Source: Seriola aureovittata
Taxonomy: Eukaryota > Chordata > Actinopteri > Carangiformes > Carangidae
Reading direction: 5' to 3'
Assembly: GCF_021018895.1 (NCBI RefSeq)
Contig: NC_079387.1
Coordinates: forward strand, 4,827,083 to 4,891,082
DNA: 64,000 nucleotides
Shown one piece after another: positions 1-12,766 of the stretch (positions are counted from its first letter, which is position 1; every line of letters begins with the position of its first letter). Under the pieces are notes generated by a model, which searched no databases, had not been told where the DNA came from, and saw only the letters and a list, made by a program, of their open reading frames with translations. A program made the translations under genes and the position numbers.

Positions 1-1215
1 TACACATAATAAAGGTCACACAATAAAATACAATGTTCCTTTTTACCTTATATACAGTTCGAGGCCCGCCAAAGTCTTTTGGAGCATCAACTCAGGACAA
101 ATGTCTACGGTTTGATCCTGGATGTGGAGCTTTATTGTATGACATCCTCTCCTCTCCCATACATCAATGTTAATAATCAACATCACTGTATAAATCAGTA
201 ACCAAGCCAAAATGCCAAACACTCTCTGTGTCTGGTTTCTTAATAATGAAGGATTGTTGATTTTCTCGGTTTCATATCACTGGAAATTGATAAAACCGTC
301 TTTGGATTATGGGCTGTTGATCATATAAGAAATATTAAGACTCATCTTGGGCACTGGGAAACTATGATGGGTACATGTTCAAACAGGACAGAAATAATTG
401 AATAACAGACTGAAATCCCACAGAGGCCTCTGGGGTCAAGTGTGGACGAAAGGAGGAACAGTGTGGACATTTTCAACATCTAACTGAGTCCAGACCATGA
501 AGCATTCAGCCCCCTCTCGCCCACTTAACTCTATACCTATGAAGCTACAGTACCTGTGTGAAGAAGCGGTCACAGTGTGCTGAATGCACTTTATATGATC
601 ACGATTACATGTGTCTATAATAAGCCCTTGAAGAATTAGAGACTATGTGTTTGGGAGAACTAGTGGAACCTAAATTCTGCTTGTATCTCCGGTAGATTAC
701 TCTGTGTAATTGTGTTCTTTTGAAAGGTACAGTCCAATACCACTACTACTACTACTTTTCCTACAATTCCTATAAAGTGTTGCTTATGTATTTTCACATA
801 GAATCTGTTTATTCTACTATGTGAGTTAATGTTTTAAGTGTTTTAAAATTAAACTTTCATCCGGGACTTCTTTCCTGGGAAGGTACGTACATTCCTCCCT
901 CTGTTTCTTCCAAGTTACCTTAATCAATTATAAAGCAATGTTTTGTTTTTCATGTGTTTTTCATGCATTAATCAGCTAATTAGTGTGTTTGCTTCTCTAA
1001 CACTGCAGGGAAATTATGTGGGTGCAATAAAATACTGAAAACGAGTGGAGTGTAGTCCATGTCCACTATACAAACAAGCTGCAAGCTACAACTGCACATC
1101 TATTGTCTTAATATGGACAAATACTGGCTTTTAGCGGCTTCACTCCAAATACTTTAAATACTAAAAATGACCTTACTCTTGTATTTAAGCAAGTGTGTGT
1201 GTCTTAGCATCTTAC
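1..1215. other. AT-rich non-coding DNA at left edge
   Basis: No coding exon or RNA gene can be supported. The stretch is AT-rich with stop codons in all frames. If the minus-strand exon at 1216-1452 is real, this is its downstream intron or 3' region, because a good donor (GTAAGA on the minus strand) lies at 1210-1215. Confidence 0.6.
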
Positions 1216-1452
1216 CTCCCAGTGGTCTCAGCTGTGTGCCGTTCTGCCGGGTCTGTGGGTTTGCTGGGCTGCCGTTGACCTCCATGCGGCTCAACTTGCA
1301 CGGCGGGGGGCAGCTGGAGGTGGGGCTCTCCCCTCTCTCCTCTGGACTGGCGCTGTCCCGAAGGCCGGGGTTCTCTGCTCCCCCCCCTGCACCTCCACGC
1401 TGCTCCATCCCACCGAGTGCTTCAGGAGGAGCGCCCAGCACAATGTGCGAAG
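1216..1452 (-). CDS. Probable internal coding exon of an unrecognised gene
   Basis: This 237-nt block is open in one minus-strand frame for 79 codons. It is flanked by a good acceptor (pyrimidine-rich tract ending CCTCCCAG just above 1452) and a good donor (GTAAGA at 1215-1210). Its GC content is far above the AT-rich flanks. The peptide is low in complexity and rich in Gly, Pro, Ser and Glu (begins SHIVLGAPPEALGG, ends NGTQLRPLGG), which suggests a disordered region. Both boundaries are phase 1, so the exon could be skipped without a frameshift. I do not recognise the family. It may belong with the candidate exon at 10761-10890, whose end phase matches. Confidence 0.42.
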
Positions 1453-3730
1453 CTGGGAGGAAACAGAGGAAGATGCAGTCAAGCTACAGGGATAATCACA
1501 CAAAGTACCATGAATGACACAAAGAGTGGAACGCAGGCTACTACTTATTTTAGAAATGTTTTGAGATGAACACAGTTAGATATAAATGAATAAAAGATGC
1601 TACAAGGTTTTTTATGTCAAATCCTGATGAGAGCAGGAATGGACTAATTACTGAAAACAGATAACATGTATATTTTACAGTAGTACGCAGTTTCTAGATC
1701 AGTAAATCTTCCCAACTGGAAAACTCAGAACTGACAGAAATAAAACCAGCAGGCTGAAACCGTCCTCCTACAGTTGATCAAGCATCTTTCATACGTTGTT
1801 GACAGTGTGGAGACATTACAGACTGTTCCATCAACAACTGCCTCTTTCTACCTTCCCTCCCCGACCAATACAACGAACACATTTCTCTGTTATGTACATA
1901 CAAGAGAGGCAGGGACGACCACAACAGACAGACAGTCAGAGCCGTCTGGGACAAATCACAGGTCGACAAGTGGCGTTCACTCACAGACTAAATACAGACA
2001 AGTTTATTATCCTTTGTTTATACACAGAGAAGTAGATGACACGTTATAATGACAACTCTGTATACTGTAGTAACAAAGTCATACACAATAAAACTTTATC
2101 GTATAAAAAAAAAAAAAGATGATGAACTAAGAAATTTCAAATACTGTTTGACCATAGTCACCATTATGTATCCACGTATGCTAATGAGGTCATTACTTAT
2201 GCTAATTAAGCAGAATTTGCTAAATATTTAATATCTCTCTATCTCTTTTAAACATGTTTTTCCTCATGTCATTGAAGAACAATGGTTGTGATTTAAGCCT
2301 TGACTTTGTGCTTTTGGCTGTATAAGTTGTTGTGCAGTAACAAGACAGGACATGAAAGGATGCAGAACATGGCGGTGTTACACATTGCATCGTGACATGA
2401 CAGCACGAGACACAACAGGACATGACCCAACAAGTCACAATATGACATGGAATTTATGACACTGTGTGACCTGACGCGACTCTACAGGACCAGGACTGCA
2501 GGTCGCTGGTCACAGGTTCAGCACGTATCATTTTTACGTGTCAGTGTTTGTACATTTACGTTTTGCATATTTAATGTGCAAACATGAGAGTGTTATCAAT
2601 CATCTCATCTCACTCTCGGCGAGGAGGCAAAGTGTATTTCCCAAAATGTCACACGGCTCCTTTAAGAGAACATTTGACAGGTCACAGCAGACCACAACCG
2701 TCACAGGAAACAACGCAAGAGCATAACATGAAGAGGACATCACGGTGTTTCTAAGGTGTCTATGTGGTTAGACTGCTGCATATGTTCACACAAACAAATC
2801 TTTGATTGCGTCATCTTCACACACAGAAGCATGTAAAGCATCGCATTTACAAGTATTTCAAAACTATATATATAAAAAAAAAGATCTCTTTGCATTGTTG
2901 TGCTGTCATGTCTTTTACATTCAAAAGTCAGCAAAAATATAAATGAAAATTATGCATCACGCATGGCTACACCCTGCACTGTGAGCACTGCTCTCTCTGC
3001 TTTGTCTTTTTCGCCTCACACTGTGTGGTTTCCACTGGCATGACTGTAAAGCCGGCAGCAACACACGAATCCGAACCCAAGAGCGACACATGATTATAAT
3101 AAAACACACATGCAAAATTAATTGCTGACAATAAAAAAAAGCCTGTCCAACACAAACAAGAAAAGAAATAATGAATAAATATCTTGCAGTATGAAGCATA
3201 GCGAGGCCCTTCCCCACTTCAACACCCCTTGCAGCTTTATGTAAGTGAACTTGCATATTTCAATTTGCACTCCATGCTCCACTGATACAAGGGAGTGACA
3301 TACTACAAAACAGCTGGCAGCAGGAGAATCTAAAACACTGAAGGTTCAACAGCTTCAGTCAAATTTGGAAAGCTGTCATTAAGCATTAAAATAAAAGTGA
3401 ACTGGAAGAGGACAACGACTACAACTGAGCTTTTCTGAAAGCTCTGATATACTTGCCTTGGTTCTTAATAATAGAGAAGTGCCTGAAAAGAAAAACAAAC
3501 GCCTCATGCCTCAAATTGTATTAATAGAATCCTATACTGTCAACCTGCACAACACCAACTCAATACTCAATACAATACAAATTAAATGAATGGCTGTCCT
3601 TTAGTGCAGCTGCAAGGACTACGACCCTTCACACCTAGAACATGATGCTCCACACCTCCTCCTGATACGACCAGCTCTGTTCCTGGAAAGCTTAACCTGA
3701 CCCACATCTACAGCCAGGGGTTAAAAGATG

Positions 3731-3731
3731 C

Positions 3732-3780
<49 letters not shown>
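3731..3780. repeat. Compound poly(C)/(AC)n microsatellite
   Basis: Eighteen consecutive C residues (3731-3748) run directly into sixteen AC dinucleotides (3749-3780). The compound tract is directly readable and likely to be length-polymorphic. Confidence 0.95.
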
Positions 3781-3783
<3 letters not shown>

Positions 3784-4969
3784 AAACAGAATTATTAAGA
3801 ACCAAATGTTTTCCACAAATGAGTGCACAGTCATGGCAGAAAAAGTTCAGGACAAGTTAGATTTTGTGTGAATACAATGTTTTTTTTGGGTGTTTTGCTT
3901 GATTATGAAGTCACTGTCTGCTTGTTTGTCCCACCTCATCTCAGGCCTCAGCCTCCCCTAAAACCAAATTAGGATTTTCTGACTCCTGTAACTGACAAAG
4001 ATGATGGCAAGAAGCAAACGCAAACGCTGCATTAGACAGCATGTGTCCTATGTGTTTCTACAGTACAGATTAAAAGGCAGTTTTATTTCTAAACGACCAC
4101 CACGGCGATGCTGCTGCTCATCTCTGTTCCTCTGGGCGCAGCTGTCCATCCCACATTGTCTTTGCTAATTTACCCATCAATCTATTATCATGAAAGAGAT
4201 TTAATCATTACTGAGCATTCTCCAGTCCACCAAAACCACAAACCTCTGAAGCTCCTTCCTCTTCCCTGAGAAATCCCCCTGCTGGGGCTTAATTTCACTC
4301 CAGGGAGGAAAATAACGAAGTGCTTTATTTCCCTCAGTCATTTACGCAGATCAACACACACCAAACAAGAACGCAATGCCAATGAAACTACATTGTTTTC
4401 ATATTCTGACAAACTGTACCAAATCATAAGCAGCTGATCAACAGGAATGTAATGATTAAATTGCATGTCAACTTTCTAAACATAAACTGCTCTCTCCCTT
4501 TTCCTCAATATGAGTTTAGTCTGTTTTTAATAAACACATTTTTGGAATATTTGGGGCGATAGATTATAATCAGCCCCCTTCCCTCCTTCATATTTTCTCC
4601 CTTAACCAGAGCAATATTTAAGTCATTAATATGGGGGAAAAAAGATGGCTGTGGTGTTTGAAAGAAACACTCGGAGCAATCTGTGCACATAAGACAAACT
4701 TACAGTACAGAACATGGCTGCCTTCGGCTCGAGAAGTTAATGAGAAGCGTCTGATCAATCGTGGAGCAGCGAGGCTCAAGTGTTTCTTTAGTTTGTCTCT
4801 CTGTTACAGCACATTAGATCTGCTAAGCATCAGTGACTTAGGTTAAAGTGCCAGTTTTAAAAGTGCTTTAGGGTGTTTATGTTCATACAGGGTGAACAGC
4901 AGCAGTTCCCAATCGTTTTGGCTGGTGACACCTTAAAACAAAGCAATGTCTCCTCGTGACTAGAGCTGC

Positions 4970-5160
4970 AACTAACAGGTATTTTCATCAATTAATCTGC
5001 CAGTTAATTGTTTTATGAGTAAAATGTCAGAAAAAATGGGGATTATGTAGTCAAAATGCTCAGTCTACAGTAATGCTTGATATTATTGCTAGAAAAATGA
5101 CTAAATTGAATCAATCAAAACGGTTGCCGATTAGTTTTGGTTGATTAACTTAGTGCCTGT
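4970..5160. repeat. MITE-like non-autonomous element, copy 1
   Basis: The left edge reads CTAGAGCTGCAACTAAC, and the right part carries words (GGTTGCCGATTAG, TTGATTAAC) typical of a very abundant fish element whose ends are inverted copies of TAGAGCTGCAACTAACGATT. Internal words such as TAAAATGTCAGAAAA are shared with the copies near 13045, 51475 and 56035. No coding capacity. The superfamily is not assigned here. Confidence 0.6.
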
Positions 5161-7230
5161 GGTTTGTGACCAGGTCAATTGAAGAGTGATATATCTTTAT
5201 GCTATTTTAGTTGTGAAAAAGTAAACTATAATTAATGAGAAAAAAAAAGCATCTTTTAATGTTTTTCCTGTTTTCCTATTCCGTCAACAACCTCTCCACC
5301 TCTGATGAGGAGCCACCTACTCCTGACTGGAAGGAAAATGAAGGCAGCCACATCACCAGGGAAGATACCACGTTACTGCAGGTGTCAGTGGGTCAGAGAC
5401 TGAAGGAGATTTAAAGAATCTTTACTGTGCTGTTATCCAGTTTAATGTGTTACCCTGATTCCTCAACACAGGCGCTCGTTCTGAAGTTAAAGTTTCAGCT
5501 CAAAGTCTAAAATGTCATAATAAAAGTCTTTTCCATCATGGCTAAGATGATTTCATTAAGGTTTTGTTTTTCATACTGTTACTTTGAGTCTGTAAATTTC
5601 TTTGAGACACAGGTCACTCTATGTTTATGTGTCCTGTCTTTAACTTGAATAGATTCATTATGTTCCAATTTAAACTCTGGGTTTATCCCCATTCTGTTCC
5701 ACACAAGGTGATGGTGATGAACTAAGTGCTACACTATTATAAATACTTAAATATCAGTTAAAAAAAACAGAAAAGGTGAAAAAAAGAATAAGACCTTTGC
5801 TACACTTGAACCTATCTTTTTCTCACTCACTCACACACACACACACGCAAGACCACTTCACTCAACACATTCAGGGGGTTGCACAGCCAAGAGACCACAC
5901 ACTCCCAGCACAGACTCCTGTTCACATTTCCAGCACATATGGAGACCAAATGTACAGTCACACTCAGTAGCGTCCAACTGACAAATCACATAGAAACACA
6001 CAGGAAACTTCAGCCGGCTGCACAACAGCGGATTAATGTAGGCAGGGTCTGATTTAGGGCGTCTCTTGAGGTGTTTAAGAGTGCTTTAATGGCCTTTAAC
6101 TGCATTTTAGTGGCTAACTGTAATTAAGTTAACTGGGATACTGAAGTGGAGTTTGATGACACCCAAGTGCCCTTGAGAGAGTTCACAGGGTCCTTGAGAA
6201 GGTTCCAGGACATCCCAGGTAAAATTAAGACGACAGTTTGGTTCAGTAGAAATTAATGGTGGGTTCAAGGACATTACAGAAGCATGTAGACAATAAAACG
6301 CACAATCTCAAGTCTGATCAAATGATGCTCAGCCAGCCTCACAGTGAGTTCTTACTAAAACACTTGCACTGAATTGCTTCAATTAGTAGCTGATTAACTT
6401 TCAATCAGATGCAAGGTTAAGAATATTCTAATAACCCTTCAACTACAAATTCATAGTAATACACTTCAAACTGATTTAATACCAGAAGCAGGAACAAACT
6501 GCGCTTACAATATCATTCATGAGATTCTTGCATGCCACAATCTACTTTCAAACAACTGATGTCTGGCTCATCAAGATCAGATCAACTCTGGGACTCATGC
6601 AGACAATCACGCAGATACAGTGAATACAGTATATTAAACATCAGCATTCTCATGGCCACTTCTTCATACATACAAAACGCCACAAACGCATGTTCTATGA
6701 AGGTCGAACAACAACAACAGAAAACTTTTTTTATCCTACAGGGTCTTTAAAATGTCCAATCTTTCACAATGAGAATGACTTTAAACTGAAGTGAAAATAG
6801 TTGCAGATGATGTACATTTCCAGCTTTCCTTTTGAAGTCTTTATTTATATTCTTTGCTTTTTCTCCCCTGTAAAATATGCTTATTTAAGTCACCTATCGG
6901 ATAGTGGGAACAGTATTAATATTCATCAAACTTTGGTGTTTTTTTGTTATTTAATTGGCTTCAACAGTGCAACATTATTCTAGCATCAACTTCAAAAGAG
7001 CTCATTCCTCTGTTCTTGTACCATATCATATTACACTATAACATAATATTATTGAGTCATATTTTGTTCATGAAATGCTGATAATATTATATTCTATAAT
7101 CTTAATAATTAAGTGGCTTAAATGATGCTAAGGCACAGAGTTTCCAACTTGTTTCAACCAGAGATGTAACCTCTACTTTGTCTGGCATGAGCATGCAACC
7201 AATTTCATTTAAATGCATCTAAAATCATAA

Positions 7231-8295
7231 TTTGTTCATTATGTTCGGAATCCAAGAATCGCAGTGCAGGAGGCAGAAGCAACGCTTAGGCATACAGAGA
7301 TTGTGGGTAATGTCCAAATAGGCCGGGGAGGCTTGGGGCTTGGCCCAAGCAAACCGGTGTGGAGTAGAGCAGGTCCCAAGGAGAAGAGAAAGCTTGTCGT
7401 GGAGCAGGTTCGTAGACAGGAGGAATTATTAAGGGGTGCTAAGGCAGTGGCCCAGGCTAAGCAGGGACAGTGGGTGAATTGGGAAGGTGTAGACAAGAAA
7501 AAGCTTAGCTGGAAAGAACTCTGGAGTATGGAGGAAAGTGGTATTAGATTCTTGATAGGGGCAACTTATGATGTACTGCCAACTCCCCAGAACCTAAAAC
7601 TCTGGGTAAATGGAGACCCACTATGTTCATTGTGTTCAGGTACTGCAACTTTAAAGCACATTCTGTCAGGGTGTAAGGTTAGTCTGTCGCAAGGCAGGTA
7701 TACGTGCCGACATAACCAGGTTCTAAAAAGCTTAGCTGCAGGAATTGAAGAGTTACGGAGGAAGGCAAATTTAGGAGGACCAAAAACAAAGAAAGGTGCA
7801 ATCAAGTTTGTTCAAGAGGGAGAGAAAGTTGGTAAGACAACAAGAAGGCAAGGCAGCTTAGACGGTGCTTGTGATTGGGAAATGCAGGTAGATTTAGGAG
7901 GAAAGCTTCTTGTTCCCCAGGAAATAGCCATTACAAAGCTAAGGCCTGATATAGTCTTGTGGTCTAAGAGTAGAATGAAAGTATATTTCATAGAGCTGAC
8001 GGTTCCGTGGGAGGCCTTAGTTGAAGAAGCATATGAAAGGAAAAAGCTCAGGTATGCAGAGTTAGGGGCAGAAGCAGAGCAGCGAGGATGGAAAGTTAGG
8101 ATTTGTCCAGTGGAAGTAGGATGTAGAGGATTTGTAGCAAGGTCTGTTGTCTCTTTGGTAAGGGAGTTAGGAGCAAGTGGACAGAGTGTGAGGGAAATTG
8201 TAAAGGACATGTCAGATGAGGCAGCAAGATCCAGTCAGTGGATTTGGATGAGAAGGAGTAATGGTAGCTGGGGGCCCAGCAGGGGGAGCACTTAG
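7231..8295 (+). CDS. CCHC zinc finger + restriction-like endonuclease ORF of a LINE
   Basis: The frame is open from just after an upstream TAA at 7228 to TAG at 8293-8295. Numbering from the GTG codon at 7264, residues 121-137 form a C-x2-C-x7-H-x4-C zinc finger (C121, C124, H132, C137). RH at residues 149-150 and the RPD (227-229) ... ELT (244-246) pair match the catalytic core layout of the endonuclease domain that follows the reverse transcriptase in RLE-type LINEs. A basic Y-E-R-K-K segment follows at 257-261. Over 350 codons without a stop or frameshift is unusual for a truncated copy. There is no obvious ATG at the start of the domain, so expression as it stands is doubtful. Domestication cannot be excluded from sequence alone. 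Confidence 0.75.
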   Translation, partial: FVHYVRNPRIAVQEAEATLRHTEIVGNVQIGRGGLGLGPSKPVWSRAGPKEKRKLVVEQVRRQEELLRGAKAVAQAKQGQWVNWEGVDKKKLSWKELWSMEESGIRFLIGATYDVLPTPQNLKLWVNGDPLCSLCSGTATLKHILSGCKVSLSQGRYTCRHNQVLKSLAAGIEELRRKANLGGPKTKKGAIKFVQEGEKVGKTTRRQGSLDGACDWEMQVDLGGKLLVPQEIAITKLRPDIVLWSKSRMKVYFIELTVPWEALVEEAYERKKLRYAELGAEAEQRGWKVRICPVEVGCRGFVARSVVSLVRELGASGQSVREIVKDMSDEAARSSQWIWMRRSNGSWGPSRGST

Positions 8296-8519
8296 GATAG
8301 ATAGACTCTTAGGAGAAGCAAGGAAGAAATCCAGGAAGAGGAAGTGTTTTTAAGTGGGGGTGTGGCCTGTGTGAGCCTCTTTGAGACCATGCGGTTAGTC
8401 CAGGTGAGGTGGCCTGTATTGTTTGCTTGTATTGAATTGGTTTGTAGTGTGTCTTTGGCTGTTTAGGTGAGTTTGATTGATTGTTTGTTTGTTTGTTAGT
8501 TTGATGTCTTGGAGAGTGG

Positions 8520-8542
8520 GGGAGTGGGGGGGGGGGGGTAGA
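8520..8542 (+). repeat. G-rich tract
   Basis: Several G runs close together, including an uninterrupted run of more than ten G, lie in the 3' untranslated part of the LINE fragment. G-quadruplex formation is conceivable. Length instability is likely. Confidence 0.7.
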
Positions 8543-10760
8543 GCACAGCCTAATCTGGCGGGGGAGAGTTTAGCTCAAAAAGGCATCTCTCCTTGACTCT
8601 ACCTCCCTCATTCAAAATGGCCGCCACTTTCTCCAACTGTTTAGGGGAGTTTGTTTGCTGAATCTGCTTAATCTGTTAGTGTGTTTTGTCAGAGTTGATG
8701 ATGGCGTTGTTTGTGGTAGCATAGGCAAGATAAAGAAAATAGTTTTGGTGTGAGGAGCAGTGATGGCTGGCATTAGGGGAGTGACTCTGGGACGCCAGTG
8801 ATCACTGTCTAGCCTCCTGGAGGTGTCGTGGGACTAACTAGACGAAACACTGGTGAAAGGAGGTTCCCACCTGATGACCCCAAAGACATGTTAGTTATCA
8901 CTGCTCATTAGTCTGTATAGCTAAATTAATAGTTATCATAGGACATGTTAAGCTTAGGGAGCTATTCACTGAGTCTGGTCCATTTTCTGTAGCACAAGCT
9001 TTGTGTTTATCTTAAATATGATGCATTATCTGTAAATGCACACATATCTTAAACACCGACTACCACCATGTACAAGTGATTACTAACTTTGTTGTCGTAA
9101 AGAGACAACTGGACTCCCTGTGCAGCAGGGAATATCAGTTTACTGATATTAGCTGCTCTAAAAGCAGAGCCTTTTCACTTGACTTGTGACAGCAGGGCAA
9201 ACACATGTGCAGCTAATGAAATTAGGCTAATAATAGCTCAGTTTGATTCAGGTGTGCCAAATGAACCACCACTGACAATTTATGCCAATGAGCACCGACA
9301 AAACGGTGTCCCATTGTTATTGCTCAATGGCTCAGTAAATCAAACGTAGCTCTGCTCATTATTAAATTTATTAGCTGCAGCTGTGTTTGACCAATGACAC
9401 GTCTGTGAAGAGGGTCAGTTAAACTGCACGTCATTAAAATGATTGATGCTTCAACAATGATTTGTGTCGCATAGAAGAAGGCGATATTAGTTTCTAGGAA
9501 TATTCAATTGAGTCTGGCATTAACAGAACAACACTTGTAAACGAGAAGCTTTTAGTCCTGGATTCTACCAAACTCCATTCTTTTGTTTTTGTCTATTTCT
9601 CTACATGTCCAGGTATGTAATGTAGCTTCTTGGGGACGGTGGTAAAAGTGCAATAGAAGAAGTTTCATTTTGTTCGGTTTCCTAATAATTAATTGCAAAT
9701 GTGCTGTATAGCTTTGAAGTAGCTTTTTGATTTAAGATAACATTATACAGTAGAAAGTTTAGGAGTCTCAGAAGCAACGAATGCAGCTTACAAGTCACCT
9801 TAAAAGTCAAAAGCATTCAGTAATCAAAACCATAAATATTAACTGAAGCAAATTAAATTGTGTTTATTGATTCCTTTATCTCCAAACAGTAAAGTCCTCA
9901 CTTTTCTTATTTCATACATTGCATGTAACAATGCATTAAATAAATGATCTATTAGCCATTTTGCTCATAACATTAAAGTTTAGCAATTGTACTTTACAGT
10001 GAAGGCATGTATTTGTATTTGGTGGATGTGAAAACAACACACTGAATATCATAGTCTTTGAAATAAATTGCCATCACAAAATCTAAAATCTAATTAGAAA
10101 ATTAGATTTATTTCAAATTACTGGGGACCCCTAGTGCCAATGCAAGGTCTGTGTAAAGAAGAAAGGATGTGACAGCGTGATCACGAGTTAGAAGTATTTT
10201 TATAGAAGCAAATCCAAACATCCACACTTTGTTTGCGTTCTGCACCGTCAAAGAAAGAACGAGTGCTATTTATATTAGAGAAACCACATATGTAATTCTT
10301 TAACATTTTAGCTCTACTTAAATACTCATCAAGTGTAAGTGTACCAAAGGTTAAATAATGCAACAACTTGTTATGTATTTTCACGATCATTAACTGCATT
10401 TTCTACAAATGTTCATATCAGATCTCATAAAAATTGGCAGCTGTGTTTTGTAGCAATGATGCAAATGCCAAAAAAGTATGTTTTTTTTATGGTCAAGGTT
10501 ACATTTGGTTATGGTTACGATGTAATAAAACAAAGCAGTTTAGCTCCAGTAGAGCATTTCCCCATGAAATAAGTTCTGTATTGCTCCAAACTGTAAATAA
10601 TATAAGTCATAATCTCATTGTCAGGCATGTCTGAGAATCTGCATCACAATAATTTTGTTTTACATTTTAACTTATTTATTTTAAACATCTTATTACAGTT
10701 TGTCAAGTTTTAACGCGACATACCTGGAGGTGAATAACTTTTCAGTAAATGCTTACTCAC

Positions 10761-10890
10761 TTTTTAAGAAGTCACTGTACTTGCTGGGGAGTAAACTCCA
10801 TCCATTGGTGAAAACGAGTGAATCCAGCCTGAGAGAATATGAATTTTCCAACGTTTCCCCTTTGTAAAAGAACGCACCAGACGAGGAGAC
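10761..10890 (-). CDS. Candidate exon of an unrecognised minus-strand gene
   Basis: A 130-nt block on the minus strand is bounded by a good acceptor (TATATCTCCTTGCCAG above 10890) and a consensus donor (GTGAGT at 10760-10755). Only one of its three frames is open through both ends (peptide begins VSSSGAFFYKGE, ends SKYSDFLK). It ends in phase 1, which matches the entry phase of the exon at 1216-1452, so the two could be spliced together across a 9.3-kb intron. The family is not recognised. It could also be a 5' untranslated exon or a chance arrangement. Confidence 0.27.
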
Positions 10891-10974
10891 CTGGCAAGGA
10901 GATATAAAGACAAGGAGGGCTGAGGACAGACTGCTGCTGCCGGCTGAGTAAAGAGCAGTAAAATGACACATGTA

Positions 10975-11021
10975 GAGGAAGAGAGAGGAAGAGAGAGGGA
11001 GAGAGAGGGAGAGAGGGAGGG
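10975..11021. repeat. Purine-rich (GAGAGAGG)n tract
   Basis: Direct reading shows repeated GAGAGAGGAA/GAGAGAGGGA units. On the minus strand this is a CT-rich tract about 85 bases upstream of the candidate exon at 10761-10890. Confidence 0.85.
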
Positions 11022-12741
11022 AGTGGATGGGGTTTGGGAGGGAAACCTAGAGACAGATGACAGACATGAAAAAAACATAGTTACATTTAATCAAACAATA
11101 ATCTTTAATGTTAACTGAAATGAAAACCCTCAGGTAGAATGTAATGTTTTAAATCAGTAAAAATACAAAGTAAGGAAGAAGCTGTGGGTGAAAAGAGCTA
11201 AATCTATTTTTTTTTTCTAGAAAAGCCAAATGAATAATGTGATCACAAATTTAGAAAGGATAATTAATTTCCCAGATGCTGTGATGGCAGAGAACAGGAA
11301 GAGGAGAAGAAGTGGAAAGAGTGTGAGCTTAGAAAAAGGTGATTAATGTTCATCATGATCACAAAGTCACAGCTCTTGTACCTAAATAGATACATAAGAT
11401 TACAGATCTATAGACTGTGTAAGGCTCACTGACTCTGCACTGAAGAGATACGCAGAAGTTATATATAATCAGAATATGATTCTACAAAAAGGACATAATA
11501 GTTGAGTGAAGCTGATTGTCTGCCGCCTAGTGGTGAAAAGAAAAAAAAAAAGTCAAATTAAAGGATTGAACGGGACAAAAATATGCCTTGGGGAATTTTT
11601 TGCCCCGTGTTGAACATTCCAGGCAAACCGTCCTGTCCCTGTAAGACCTTCCTCCTTCACTACGCTTGGCAACCATGGCCCTAACTCTAGTCCTGTCACT
11701 TACATCTGATAGTTTAGACCAGGTTGCTTATCTTGGATCACCTGATTTGAGTTTTACGTTTGATTATACATGAACAGCACTTGTGGTAAGATCTAAGTAA
11801 GTGTCCACCCACAATTTATTGCCCCTTTGATGCCTTTTTTTTTATATACTATTACTATGTTTTTGTAAGTTTTAAAATGTGCCTTTGCAGTTTCCTGTTT
11901 ATTTTTTATATAAGATATAATATATAAGAGCAGCTATTGGAAAAAGCACCGTATTTTCCACAAAAAGACAAGTATATGTACATGACAATCTTTTTTTTTT
12001 TTTTATTCTTTTGGGGGGAATAAATAAATAAGTGTATTTTTGCCATAGTAGCACAACTTGACAAAAAGGCATTTTTCTGCACAGTTAAATAATTCAATTT
12101 AGATTTAGACATAATATAATTTAGGTATTATCGGATTAGTACTTTTTTTGTGTTTGTTCCCGGAGCCTATATTTTCATATTGTACTTACCTTACCTGAGG
12201 CCCTGCACACGATGCAGATAATCTGGAGAAATGTGTAAAAATGGGTTAACAATGACAACATGACTACTCAGATTATAAATCCATAAAAACAATTGATGAA
12301 GGTGAGTGTTGGCTGAAAGCTGGTGCAGACAGGAGTTCCATTTTTAGAGTTTAGAGTCTCACAGGTCGAAACAGAAGCAGTTCAAAGTGAAATCTGACCC
12401 GTCCTTATGAGCAGATACATGAAATGAAAAACACCAACTTTGACTTTCTATTGTGAAATCTGTTTCATATATATTTTATCCATCCATCACTTATATGTTT
12501 ATTTGTGCAACTTTCCCAACAGCAGGCCTAGATTTCACCAGTAGTGGTCAGCTCTCCTTGATTTATAGATGGAAGAATAGTCACCTATCATTACTACTCA
12601 GGCTGTCTGCCTTCCTGTCGCTCCTCCTCCGTGGTTTCTGTGTGTGTGTGTGTTTGTGCACACACTGCCAACACTTGTCTGTCCTACATCATCCTAAGAG
12701 TCTTTGACAGCTCACCACAAGTCGCTCACCATGAGCAAGAG

Positions 12742-12766
12742 GTGTGTGTGTGTGTGTGTGTGTGTG
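12742..12766. repeat. (GT)n microsatellite
   Basis: Twelve and a half uninterrupted GT units are readable directly. Confidence 0.9.

Larger units (their letters stand above)
1453..7230. other. Intron or intergenic DNA with repeats
   Basis: No supported gene. It contains a poly(C)/(AC)n microsatellite at 3731-3780, a MITE-like element at about 4970-5160, a short (CA)n at about 5823-5846, and a stretch rich in GACATGACA-like words around 2340-2450. If the two left-hand candidate exons form one gene, this is part of its intron. Confidence 0.6.
7231..8885 (+). mobile_element. 5'-truncated LINE with restriction-like endonuclease
   Basis: The segment contains the C-terminal part of a non-LTR retrotransposon ORF, a CCHC zinc finger followed by a restriction-like endonuclease domain as in the R2/NeSL/HERO group of LINEs. 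A 3' untranslated part with TG-rich and G-rich stretches continues to about 8885. The reverse transcriptase that should precede the zinc finger is absent, which fits the 5' truncation usual for LINE insertions. No clear target-site duplication was found, and both outer ends are approximate. Confidence 0.75.

Noticed and set aside
1167..1517. 116-codon plus-strand ORF over the left GC-rich block
   Set aside because: The minus-strand reading has matching acceptor and donor at the edges of the GC-rich block. The plus-strand one does not.
3731..3780. Possible CRISPR or satellite array
   Set aside because: It is a simple compound microsatellite with no spacer-repeat structure. No CRISPR is expected in a vertebrate genome.
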